In this document: piece after piece, positions 1 through 6,153 of the stretch | Layout: each line of letters opens with the position of its first letter | Numbering within the stretch: position 1 is the stretch's first letter | NCBI GenBank assembly: GCA_022729775.1 | Contig: DZBA01000178.1 | Coordinates: 1-7,029 of the forward strand | Source of the DNA: Anaerolinea thermophila | Lineage (GTDB): Bacteria; Chloroflexota; Anaerolineae; Anaerolineales; Villigracilaceae | Direction: 5' to 3' | Length of the DNA: 7,029 nucleotides | The notes under the pieces: model-generated | What the model saw: the letters and a program-made list of their open reading frames with translations, nothing else | Database searches by the model: none | Told to the model about the DNA's origin: nothing | Translations under genes and position numbers: made by a program

Positions 1-12
1 GATAAATAGAAG

Positions 13-594
13 ATGAAATCAATTTGTGTATTTTGTGGGTCATCGGACGCGGTTCACGCGGATTATCGCTCCGCTGCGCGCGAGATGGGAAAACTCCTCG
101 CGCAAAGAAAAATCCGCGTGATTTACGGCGGCGGAAAAACCGGCTTGATGGGTGAAGTGGCAAATGGCGCGGTCGAAGCGGGCGGCGAAGTCATCGGCGT
201 TATCATTCCTTCGATGAATACCCCCGCGCTGGCGCATACCGGGCTGGCGCGGATGGATGTCACAGCCGATATGCACGCCCGCAAAGCCCGAATGCACGAG
301 CTCGCAGACGGTTACATTGCGCTGCCCGGCGGGTATGGCACATGGGATGAGCTCTTCGAGAGTATTACATGGGCGCAAACCGGCGCGCACGAAAAGCCGG
401 TGGGCTTGCTCAATTTCAAGTCATTCTACGATCCGATGCTTGCCGCCATTGACCACGCTGTCGCGGAGGGGTTTATCTTCAAGGAACATCGCCAGTCTTT
501 GTGTTGTGAAAGTGAACCGGAGAAATTGCTCGACGCCATGATGAAATATGAACATCCGCGCGAAGCGGTCAAGAGATGGATGCGGGAGGAATAA
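13..594 (+). CDS. LOG family protein (TIGR00730-type, putative cytokinin riboside 5'-monophosphate phosphoribohydrolase)
   Basis: The 193-residue product has the Rossmann-like fold signature of the LOG / 'lysine decarboxylase-like' family. It opens with the strand MKSICVFCGS, followed by a glycine-rich YGGGKTGLMG (residues 38-47), MHARKARM (87-94, the family's MxxRKxxM motif) and LPGGYGTWDELFE (104-116, the PGGxGTxxE nucleotide-binding and catalytic motif). Characterised members hydrolyse N6-modified or plain nucleoside 5'-monophosphates to free base and ribose 5-phosphate; older annotations calling them lysine decarboxylases are misleading. Length fits the short bacterial LOG class (about 180-200 residues), and all hallmark residues are present, so it is probably active and cytoplasmic. 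The true substrate in this organism is unknown. The ATG at 13 begins the conserved first strand; the Shine-Dalgarno before it is weak (AGAAG). Any promoter lies outside the window. Transcription should end at the hairpin directly after the stop. Confidence 0.93.
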   Translation: MKSICVFCGSSDAVHADYRSAAREMGKLLAQRKIRVIYGGGKTGLMGEVANGAVEAGGEVIGVIIPSMNTPALAHTGLARMDVTADMHARKARMHELADGYIALPGGYGTWDELFESITWAQTGAHEKPVGLLNFKSFYDPMLAAIDHAVAEGFIFKEHRQSLCCESEPEKLLDAMMKYEHPREAVKRWMREE

Positions 595-640
595 AAAAAA
601 CAGACCTCGGCGTTTTCAAAAAGCGCCGAGGTCTTTGTTA
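593..640. terminator. Bidirectional rho-independent terminator between convergent genes
   Basis: A perfect 10-bp stem (GACCTCGGCG at 603-612 with CGCCGAGGTC at 624-633) has a TTTTCAAAAAG loop whose T and A runs can extend the pairing. On the plus strand it is followed by TTTGTTATTA. On the minus strand it is followed by a run of eight T (complement of the A run 593-600). It can therefore terminate both the LOG gene, whose stop overlaps the A run, and the minus-strand kinase-lipoprotein unit, whose stop codon begins at 643 and ends at 641. The U-tract is stronger on the minus strand. Confidence 0.92.
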
Positions 641-1462
641 TTATCTGTCGAAGATTTGCAGCACGCCATTCAAGTTGGAAACGGGACGCAAGTCCGCGTA
701 GGGGATGATGACCGTTTGCGCGCCCGCCACGTAAGGCGCAACTTGATATTCATCGAAGGTGACGGCAAAGCCTTCGTCGGCAAGATTCCAGCGTTGATAA
801 TTTTCCGGGAGCGGGTCGGCGCCGCTCATGAAAACGGGGTCGGTGAAGCCGATGTCGCGGGTGGCGAGCTCCGCTTTGCAGTAATCCGAAATGAATTGCA
901 GGTAATTTGCGTCGGCGAGGAATAAATCATCGAGGGTGAGTTCGCCGTGATTGAGGTCATAATTCAACGTAATGCTGTAGTGACCGGGGTGTGCCGCGCC
1001 ATCGTAAAAATACATTGCCTCGAATTTAATGCTCCACACATCGTCGCGCTGACCGAGCAGGGTATAACGCATATCGAAGGAACTTCCCGCCACAAAGGGC
1101 TGCACAGGCTGGTTGGCGAGAATATCCGCGCGGAATTTGTCCACTTCATTTTTGACAATTTCGTTCATGCGGGCATTAAGCGCCGCCACGCGCGGGTCGT
1201 CCGAGCCTTGCAGTTGGGGTGTTTGCGCGGTGATGGCGTATATGGGACCATCGCCTGATTCATTGAAGGGAGATGAAACCAGGATCAGCGATTTGCTTAA
1301 CAACGCCGGTTCGGGGACGGACGTCAGCGTGGGGATGGGTGTAAACATCGCCGCCGCTGCCGGCGCAATGGCTGTCGGCTCTGGCGCGGGGAAAGCGGTT
1401 GTGCTGCAAGCGATGGATGCCAGCATGATGAACGTGAGCGCCGGTAAAAATTTGCTTTTCAT
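641..1462 (-). CDS. DUF4163/DUF3298 (RsiV-like) domain lipoprotein
   Basis: The 273-residue product starts with a lipoprotein signal peptide: MKSK, a hydrophobic stretch (5-18) and a lipobox-like SIAC with Cys19 as the lipidated residue. A Pro/Ala/Thr-rich low-complexity linker (20-55) follows. The C-terminal body reads as DUF4163 (about 57-150) then DUF3298 (about 160-260), recognisable from GAAHPGHYSITLNYDL (155-170), ELTLDDLF (174-181) and the late YQVAPYVAGAQTVIIPY stretch (239-255). This arrangement is shared with the extracellular parts of RsiV anti-sigma factors and PdaC-type envelope proteins. Here there is no cytoplasmic anti-sigma segment, so it should be anchored on the outer face of the membrane. 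Its ligand is unknown. The start at 1462 is chosen because it begins the signal peptide and has AAGGA 6 bases upstream. An in-frame extension to 1585 would only overlap the kinase and add a non-signal sequence. It lies one base downstream of the histidine kinase stop. Confidence 0.85.
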   Translation of the reverse strand: MKSKFLPALTFIMLASIACSTTAFPAPEPTAIAPAAAAMFTPIPTLTSVPEPALLSKSLILVSSPFNESGDGPIYAITAQTPQLQGSDDPRVAALNARMNEIVKNEVDKFRADILANQPVQPFVAGSSFDMRYTLLGQRDDVWSIKFEAMYFYDGAAHPGHYSITLNYDLNHGELTLDDLFLADANYLQFISDYCKAELATRDIGFTDPVFMSGADPLPENYQRWNLADEGFAVTFDEYQVAPYVAGAQTVIIPYADLRPVSNLNGVLQIFDR

Positions 1463-1463
1463 G

Positions 1464-4067
1464 TTAATTCCTTTTTTCTGCACACTGCTCCAAAACTCGA
1501 TGTAATTCCTTGACGTCAATTGGTTTGCTGATGTAATCATCCATTCCGGCGGCGAGACATTCCTCGCGGTCGCCTTGCATGGCATTCGCGGTCATGGCGA
1601 CGATATAAGGCTGCCGGTCAGGCTCAAACTCGCGGCGGATTCGGCGCGTGGTTTCCAGCCCATCCAATTCGGGCATTTGCACATCCATAAAAACGATGTC
1701 GTAATTACTGCGGCGCAGCGCGTCGAGCGCTTCTAATCCGTTTGCGGCGATGTCTGCGCGGTAATTTATGCGGTCTAACATGCGCAGCGCGAGTTTTTGA
1801 TTCACCGTATTATCTTCCGCCAGCAGGATGCGCAGCGGTTTGCGTTTTCCCAAATCCGCGTCATATTCGAGCCGCTGCGCCTCGCGCATCGGAATCATCA
1901 AACTATTTTCTGCCAGCACGCCGACCAGCGCGTTATATAACTGCGAAGGTTTGATTGGCTTGGTGAGGAAAGACGAGAAGTATTCCATCGAAATATCTTT
2001 GTTGGCAAGCGAAGTCAACATCACCAAAGGCAGCGCGCGCGCATCGCGGCGTTTTCGGATTTCATGCGCGAGCTGCGCGCCATCCATCTCTGGCATTTGA
2101 AAATCGAGAATTGCAAGGTCAAATGCGTCGCCGCGCGTAACCCATTCCAGCGCATCTTTTGGGGACGCAGTTTCGACGCACTCCAATCCCCACGACTTCA
2201 ATTGCAAATTCAAAATGCGGCGGTTCGTGGCGTTATCATCCACAACCAAAATGCGCCTGCCCTGTAACTGCGGATGTGATTCATGGATGCGCTTTTTGGT
2301 GATCGGTTCTGCCACCTCGCGCTTGATTGTGAAATGAAAGACCGACCCCGCGCCTTCCTTGCTCTCGACCCACATCGTCCCGCCCATCATCTCTGCAAGA
2401 CGCTGGCTGATGACCAGCCCCAACCCTGTGCCGCCGTACTTGCGCGTGATGGAAGAATCCACTTGTGAGAATGATTGAAAGAGGCGGTCCATGCGATTAG
2501 TGGGAATGCCGATGCCGGTATCCTTCACCGAAAAATGCAGGACATCTTCCGCGCTTTTTACTTCGATTACGATTTCGCCGCGTTCTGTGAATTTGACCGC
2601 GTTGCTTAACAGGTTGACGAGAATTTGGCGCAGCCGCGTGACATCACCGTAGATGGCTTCGGGCGCGCGCGCGTCAATCATATACGCGAGTTCCAATCCC
2701 TTATCGCTTGCCTGCGTTGCGACGAGGTCAAACGCGCTTTCGACACATTCGCGCAGGTCGAAGGGCTGGCGCTCAAGGTCGAGCCGTCCCGCTTCGATTT
2801 TCGAAAAATCCAAAATTTCGTTGATGATGGTGAGAAGCGCGTCACTGCTGGAACGAATGGTCTCGGCGAATTCGCGCTGGTCGGATGTGAGCGGCGTATC
2901 GAGCAGCAGTCCGCTCATGCCCATCACCGCGTTCATTGGCGTGCGGATCTCGTGACTCATGCTGGCGAGGAAGGCGCTCTTGGCGCGGTTTGCCGCTTCT
3001 GCCGCATCGCGCGCCTGTTGTAATACTTCCTGCGTTTCTTTTAATTGCGTGATGTTGCGTACCACGATGACGCTGCCCATGATGTTCTTTTTGGCGTCCA
3101 TGAGCGGCGTGCGCGAAAACTCAAACCACTGGCGCGTATGATTCTCATCGAACAGGACTTCGTCCTTTGATTGGGCAAGCGTTTTATATTTTTCAATTAA
3201 CTGCGACCAGCGCGTTAAGACCTGCGCGACATCGCTCCCAATGGGTTCTATTTGTAACCCGAGCATTTTCAATGCGGAGGGATTCAAGTCCACTACGCGG
3301 TTGTTGACATCCAACATGATGACGCCATCGTCCATGCCTTCGATGACAGCTTCGCGCGCGATGGGGACAATCTCTAACATGCGGTGGCGCACCACAGCAA
3401 ACGCCAACCCCAGCCCGGTGATGGAAAACGCGAACGGCGTCAGGTCAATGTAGATGGGGAGCAGTTTGAAGATGGTGACAATGTTTGCCACCCAGGGGAT
3501 GCTGACCGCGAGCAGCGTCCAAATCATTTGCATTCGATATTGGCGGGGCCATTTCAACAGGGCGCGGACAATGAGAATGAATCCCAGCAATAGCGTGATG
3601 TAGGAATAGGCTGCGTGAATCCACCAATACCACCAGCCATTTTCGTCACGGGTTAATAACAAACCGCCTTCGCGCACCAACTCGCTCTCGACCCAAAACC
3701 AATGACGCAGCGCGGGCGTGTGGTAGACAATGATGGTCAAGACGGGAATAATCAACAACAACTTCAAACGCGCGGGAGGAAGCCACTCTTTGTGACCGGT
3801 GTAATCTACGCTAAATTTCAGCCAAGCCAGCGGGGTAAAAGCGACAAAAATAAAAGTGATGTTTTTCCAGAAAAGTTTATCTTCCAGCGTTGCGGATGAA
3901 ATATCTAAAAAATATGCCGCGCTCCAAAAGAAGAGCAACCCCATCATTATTGCCAGCGGCGCGGCGCCATTGGCGCGGCGGTTGCGCCAAACATAAATGG
4001 CAAGTACGCCGGCGACCAGCGCCCCAAAAGAGAGAATGATAAGGGAAATGGAAAAGGTGGGTGTCAT
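1464..4067 (-). CDS. Membrane hybrid sensor histidine kinase: 7TM-PAS-HisKA-HATPase-REC-REC
   Basis: The 867-residue hybrid kinase has seven hydrophobic segments (about 5-26, 37-54, 68-85, 100-118, 150-171, 180-200, 205-226), resembling the HisKA_7TM sensor module, with a Trp-rich external loop at about 119-149. A PAS domain (about 235-340) and a coiled-coil linker (about 341-365) follow. The HisKA domain carries the phospho-acceptor His372 in MSHEIRTPMN. The ATPase domain shows the N box NLLSNAVKF (Asn485, Asn489), G1 box DTGIG (516-520) and G2 box GGTGLGL (545-551). Two receiver domains follow, both with complete catalytic sets: REC1 (about 604-715) with D610/D611, phospho-Asp655, T685, K703; REC2 (about 745-862) with E751/D752, Asp795, T826, K848. 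There is no HPt or DNA-binding domain, so phosphotransfer must go to a separate protein. The signal sensed is unknown; the PAS could bind a small ligand or cofactor. It is followed with a one-base gap by a lipoprotein gene, a possible accessory sensor. The ATG at 4067 begins TM1; the Shine-Dalgarno is weak. Confidence 0.95.
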   Translation of the reverse strand: MTPTFSISLIILSFGALVAGVLAIYVWRNRRANGAAPLAIMMGLLFFWSAAYFLDISSATLEDKLFWKNITFIFVAFTPLAWLKFSVDYTGHKEWLPPARLKLLLIIPVLTIIVYHTPALRHWFWVESELVREGGLLLTRDENGWWYWWIHAAYSYITLLLGFILIVRALLKWPRQYRMQMIWTLLAVSIPWVANIVTIFKLLPIYIDLTPFAFSITGLGLAFAVVRHRMLEIVPIAREAVIEGMDDGVIMLDVNNRVVDLNPSALKMLGLQIEPIGSDVAQVLTRWSQLIEKYKTLAQSKDEVLFDENHTRQWFEFSRTPLMDAKKNIMGSVIVVRNITQLKETQEVLQQARDAAEAANRAKSAFLASMSHEIRTPMNAVMGMSGLLLDTPLTSDQREFAETIRSSSDALLTIINEILDFSKIEAGRLDLERQPFDLRECVESAFDLVATQASDKGLELAYMIDARAPEAIYGDVTRLRQILVNLLSNAVKFTERGEIVIEVKSAEDVLHFSVKDTGIGIPTNRMDRLFQSFSQVDSSITRKYGGTGLGLVISQRLAEMMGGTMWVESKEGAGSVFHFTIKREVAEPITKKRIHESHPQLQGRRILVVDDNATNRRILNLQLKSWGLECVETASPKDALEWVTRGDAFDLAILDFQMPEMDGAQLAHEIRKRRDARALPLVMLTSLANKDISMEYFSSFLTKPIKPSQLYNALVGVLAENSLMIPMREAQRLEYDADLGKRKPLRILLAEDNTVNQKLALRMLDRINYRADIAANGLEALDALRRSNYDIVFMDVQMPELDGLETTRRIRREFEPDRQPYIVAMTANAMQGDREECLAAGMDDYISKPIDVKELHRVLEQCAEKRN
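1469..1473 (-). promoter_or_regulatory. Shine-Dalgarno (AAGGA) of the lipoprotein gene, inside the kinase 3' end
   Basis: On the minus strand the junction reads AAGGAATTAACATG. The AAGGA overlaps the last codons of the histidine kinase (AAA AGG AAT), whose TAA ends at 1464. One C follows, then the ATG at 1462. This fixes the lipoprotein start and points to translational coupling, with ribosomes finishing the kinase able to reinitiate at once. Confidence 0.8.
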
Positions 4068-4103
4068 AAGTGAACCGCTTTCAGGCTTGGTGAGTAAGCG
4101 CCT

Positions 4104-4109
4104 ATTATA
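4104..4109 (-). promoter_or_regulatory. Candidate -10 element for the histidine kinase-lipoprotein unit
   Basis: The minus strand reads TATAAT here, a perfect sigma-70 type -10, giving a predicted start about 7 bases downstream and a leader of about 30 bases before the ATG at 4067. No good -35 is visible: the hexamer 17 bases upstream is ATATTT. The call therefore rests on the -10 and its position alone. It lies between the tmk-side palindrome and the kinase start, consistent with separate transcription from tmk. Confidence 0.45.
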
Positions 4110-4147
4110 TCGGTAGTTGCGGATGAAAATATTATCGTAGTGTTAAA

Positions 4148-4250
4148 GTGTGCACGCAAAACATGTCAGGGATGGATTCGAAAGTCTCCTGACTTTTGAG
4201 GCAAAATCGGGAGATTTTGCAGTCCCAGGTGACAACCTTTGCGTGCACAC
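4148..4250. repeat. 103-base imperfect palindrome with 13-bp terminal inverted repeats and two internal hairpins
   Basis: The ends are perfect inverted repeats: GTGTGCACGCAAA (4148-4160) and TTTGCGTGCACAC (4238-4250). Inward pairing continues with TGTCA/TGACA (4164-4168 with 4230-4234) and GGGA/TCCC (4169-4172 with 4223-4226). Two independent hairpins fill the centre: CGAAAGTC-TCCT-GACTTTTG (4179-4198, one G-T pair) and GCAAAAT-CGGGAG-ATTTTGC (4201-4220). The fold is a three-way junction. The element abuts the tmk stop codon (4251-4253) and sits before the kinase promoter. It contains no credible coding sequence. It could be a small non-autonomous mobile element or REP-like repeat, a structured 3' UTR or terminator of tmk (though no good U-tract follows), or an RNA. 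No clear target-site duplication is visible. The structure is seen directly; the role is open. Confidence 0.75.
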
Positions 4251-4868
4251 CTATTTTTCCAACCGCCCCATGACAGCCCGCTTTAAATCTTCCTGCACGG
4301 CTTCCCACTTCTGCGCGGAGTTCACCACCAGCCAGCGATTTGGCTCCTGCGTTACCAACTCCAAATATCCCGCGCGGACTCGCTGGTGAAATTCCACTTT
4401 CAAGGCATCCATGCGATTCCATTCTTCGGCATTATTCTTCTTTCGCTTCAACCCCTCTTCCACATCGAGGTCGAGCAAAATTGTTAAGTCCGGGGTCAAA
4501 CCGCCCGTCGCATATTTCACCAGCGCGCGGACTTCATCCAAATTTTGCTGGTGACCATACCCCTGGTATGCAATGGTCGAATCGTAATATCGGTCAGAGA
4601 TGACAACCTCGCCATTTGCCAGGCGCGGCTTGATGACCTGTTCCACAATTTGCGCGCGCGCCGCTTGATAGAGCAGCGTTTCGGCGCGCGGATTCATTTC
4701 CACATTTTTGACGTCATGCAAAATATCGCGGATTTGTTCGCTGATGTTTGTCCCGCCCGGTTCGCGCGTGGAGAAAACCACATACCCTTGCTCGCGTAAA
4801 TATTCGACAAGGCGCGGAATGTGCGATGTCTTGCCTGAGCCTTCAGGACCTTCGAGTGTAATAAACAT
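4251..4868 (-). CDS. tmk: Thymidylate kinase (dTMP kinase)
   Basis: The 205-residue cytoplasmic enzyme phosphorylates dTMP to dTDP with ATP, an essential step of dTTP synthesis. Motifs in order: start MFITLEG, P-loop GPEGSGKT (7-14), REPGGT (35-40, dTMP site), DRYYDSTIAYQG (92-103, the DR(Y/F) motif and thymidine-binding segment), a hydrophobic strand with acidic residues LTILLDLDVEEGLKR (128-142), and the basic lid followed by RMDALKVEFHQRVRAGY (152-168). The P-loop lacks the arginine of the human-type enzyme and the lid is rich in Lys/Arg, suggesting the E. coli-type arrangement. Length is typical (about 200-215). The start at 4868 places the P-loop strand at the N terminus; an open frame extending to 4961 would add 31 AT-rich, hydrophobic residues not seen in the family and would run through the promoter. 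The usual partner holB is not adjacent. corA diverges upstream. Confidence 0.95.
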   Translation of the reverse strand: MFITLEGPEGSGKTSHIPRLVEYLREQGYVVFSTREPGGTNISEQIRDILHDVKNVEMNPRAETLLYQAARAQIVEQVIKPRLANGEVVISDRYYDSTIAYQGYGHQQNLDEVRALVKYATGGLTPDLTILLDLDVEEGLKRKKNNAEEWNRMDALKVEFHQRVRAGYLELVTQEPNRWLVVNSAQKWEAVQEDLKRAVMGRLEK

Positions 4869-4874
4869 GGCGAA

Positions 4875-4904
4875 AGTATACATGTAAATATATAAACATG
4901 TAAA
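4875..4904 (-). promoter_or_regulatory. Probable tmk promoter giving a leaderless transcript
   Basis: On the minus strand TTTACA (4904-4899) and TATACT (4880-4875) match the -35 and -10 consensus at 5 of 6 positions each, with an 18-base spacer. Only six bases (TTCGCC) separate the -10 from the ATG at 4868. Transcription would therefore start at or next to the A of the start codon. In agreement, there is no Shine-Dalgarno before this ATG. Confidence 0.6.
4880..4904. repeat. Direct repeat ACATGTAAA x2 inside the tmk promoter
   Basis: ACATGTAAA occurs at 4880-4888 and again at 4896-4904, 16 bases apart start to start, each containing the palindrome ACATGT. One copy touches the -10 element and the other covers the -35 of the predicted tmk promoter. 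This could be a tandem regulator site, or just chance in AT-rich DNA. Confidence 0.5.
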
Positions 4905-4957
4905 CAAGAATCCCAGCAATTCCAAATCTAAGAGAGCGTTTCTTAAGTATTTTTTGT

Positions 4958-5036
4958 ACACGGATTTGACGGATTACACGGGCAAACACGGATTTTTAAA
5001 AAACAATCAGTGAAAATCAGTGAAATCGGTGGCAGG
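4958..5036. repeat. Intergenic CACGGATT / AATCAGTG repeat array
   Basis: The left half holds ACGGATT at 4960-4966, 4969-4975 and 4988-4994, with a degenerate unit (ACGGGC) at 4978-4983. The right half holds AATCAGTG at 5005-5012 and 5015-5022 and AATCGGTG at 5024-5031. Units recur every 9-10 bases. The right-hand units are near reverse complements of the left (AATCCGTG), so the whole is an imperfect inverted repeat around an A/T-rich centre (about 4993-5003). A run of eight T follows at 5037-5044. This resembles the AATCCGTG-type intergenic repeats I recall from many environmental bacterial genomes (unverified). No gene is present in this 283-base divergent tmk-corA spacer. Confidence 0.6.
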
Positions 5037-5138
5037 TTTTTTTTATGGGCTTTTGCTTTCAGATTTGGAATTACTGCAATAATCCAATCTATTGCGGCAT
5101 GGGTTAAAATACCTGTCAACATTTGATATTCACTCGAC

Positions 5139-5143
5139 GGAGA
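5139..5143 (+). promoter_or_regulatory. Shine-Dalgarno of corA
   Basis: GGAGA lies nine bases before the ATG at 5152 (counting from the end of GGAG). It selects that ATG over the in-frame ATG at 5092, which has no ribosome-binding site. No convincing corA -35/-10 pair could be found; TAAAAT at 5105-5110 is only a weak candidate -10. Confidence 0.65.
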
Positions 5144-5151
5144 TATTCTTC

Positions 5152-6138
5152 ATGATTCGTACCATCTATTTTTTCCCAAATAAAGCAGCGCGCACCGACA
5201 TCCCCGCGGAGGAATTTCCCCGTCTCCTGCGGAATAAAAAAGGTCTGTTGTGGATTGACTTTACAGATTCTCCGCCCGAAGAGGCGCTGCCCATTTTACA
5301 GGGATTCAAGTTTCATCCGCTTGCCATTGAAGACGCGCTGCAACAAACTCACGCGCCAAAGATTGATGATTGGGGCGATTATCTTTATATCGTATTGAAC
5401 TATATGCACCTCATCAAGAAAAGCGACCCTTGGGACACGGAAATTGACGAACTCGATATTTTCCTCGGGCGCAATTATGTCATCACCCATCATGATTATC
5501 CCATCAGCTCGGTGGACGAAGTATGGGCTAACTGCCAGCGCGACTCGCGTTATTCGCACGATGGCGCGGATCACCTGCTCTACAAAATCATTGACGGCAT
5601 CGTGATGAACTACATGCCCATCATCGAAAAAATAGACGATGAAATAGACGAAGTGGAAGACCAGGTTTTTGACCGTCCAAGTTCACAGACTCTCTCGCGT
5701 CTTTTTACCTTAAAACGGGTTTTGCTTGCCATGCGCCGAATTATCCTTCCGCAGCGGGAGGTGCTGAACAAAATGGCGCGCGACGAATATCAGGTCATTG
5801 ACCGCAAAGACAGGATCTTCTTCCGCGATATTTATGACCACCTTGTGCGCCTGCACGATGTCAACGAGAGCTTGCGCGACCTCGTCAGTGGGGCGTTGGA
5901 TACGTACCTTTCCGTCGTCAACAACCGCATGAATGAAGTGATGAAAACGCTGACCATCATTACCACGCTGTTTATGCCGCTGACCTTTGTGACCGGCTTC
6001 TTTGGGATGAATTTCTTCGCCGCAAACCCGCCCTATGAAAACTGGACACTGCCCGTGATGTTTTACGGAACGTTAACCTTGATGCTAACCACGCCGGTCT
6101 TCATGTACTTTTGGATGCGCCGCCAGACATGGGTGTAA
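5152..6138 (+). CDS. corA: CorA family magnesium/divalent cation transporter
   Basis: The 328-residue protein is a member of the CorA pentameric Mg2+ (also Co2+/Ni2+) channel family. A large cytoplasmic alpha/beta N-terminal domain includes LLWIDFTD (32-39), FHPLAIEDALQQTHAPKIDDWGDYLYIVL (54-82, the family's HPLalED...qrPKvd.y.dylf pattern) and NYVITHH (108-114). Long helices run from about 137 to 265, including the acidic KIDDEIDEVED (160-170). Two C-terminal membrane helices follow (about 266-284 and 299-321), separated by the signature GMN (285-287) and a short external loop. The basic C-terminal tail WMRRQTW is typical. The residue before GMN is Phe rather than the common Tyr, a known type of variation. 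All parts are present and it should be functional. Zn2+ transport (ZntB-like) cannot be excluded from sequence. It diverges from tmk and lies just upstream of lexA, which has its own promoter; no hairpin terminator was seen after corA. Confidence 0.95.
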   Translation: MIRTIYFFPNKAARTDIPAEEFPRLLRNKKGLLWIDFTDSPPEEALPILQGFKFHPLAIEDALQQTHAPKIDDWGDYLYIVLNYMHLIKKSDPWDTEIDELDIFLGRNYVITHHDYPISSVDEVWANCQRDSRYSHDGADHLLYKIIDGIVMNYMPIIEKIDDEIDEVEDQVFDRPSSQTLSRLFTLKRVLLAMRRIILPQREVLNKMARDEYQVIDRKDRIFFRDIYDHLVRLHDVNESLRDLVSGALDTYLSVVNNRMNEVMKTLTIITTLFMPLTFVTGFFGMNFFAANPPYENWTLPVMFYGTLTLMLTTPVFMYFWMRRQTWV

Positions 6139-6153
6139 AAACTTAAAAAATCC

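Noticed and set aside
1463..1585. Longer N terminus for the lipoprotein gene
   Set aside because: It would overlap the kinase receiver domain out of frame and hide the signal peptide. The start at 1462 has a Shine-Dalgarno and a proper lipoprotein signal.
2625..3023. Open frames antisense to the histidine kinase
   Set aside because: The kinase frame carries complete conserved motifs through this interval. The opposite frames are Arg/Ala-rich shadows from GC-biased codons.
4132..4422. Open frames on both strands across the palindrome (about 80-96 codons)
   Set aside because: They overlap tmk and the inverted repeat, have no Shine-Dalgarno or domain features, and look like shadows of tmk and of the palindrome.
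3579..4920. The 13-mer GAATCCCAGCAAT occurs both in the kinase gene and upstream of tmk
   Set aside because: There are only two copies, one inside a coding region, with no shared flanks; most likely chance.
4869..4961. In-frame upstream extension of tmk adding 31 hydrophobic residues (a possible membrane anchor)
   Set aside because: The extension is AT-rich, passes through the predicted promoter and the ACATGTAAA repeats, has no Shine-Dalgarno, and tmk proteins normally start just before the P-loop strand.
4958..5036. Possible CRISPR array
   Set aside because: Units are only about 8 bases with 1-2 base spacers and change orientation; there are no 20-40 base repeats with unique spacers.
5092..5151. 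Upstream start for corA adding 20 residues
   Set aside because: No ribosome-binding site precedes 5092, the added residues do not match the family, and GGAGA fits the ATG at 5152.
5037..5151. Magnesium riboswitch (M-box or similar) upstream of corA
   Set aside because: The leader is short and AT-rich, and I could not find the conserved stems of known Mg2+-sensing RNAs.
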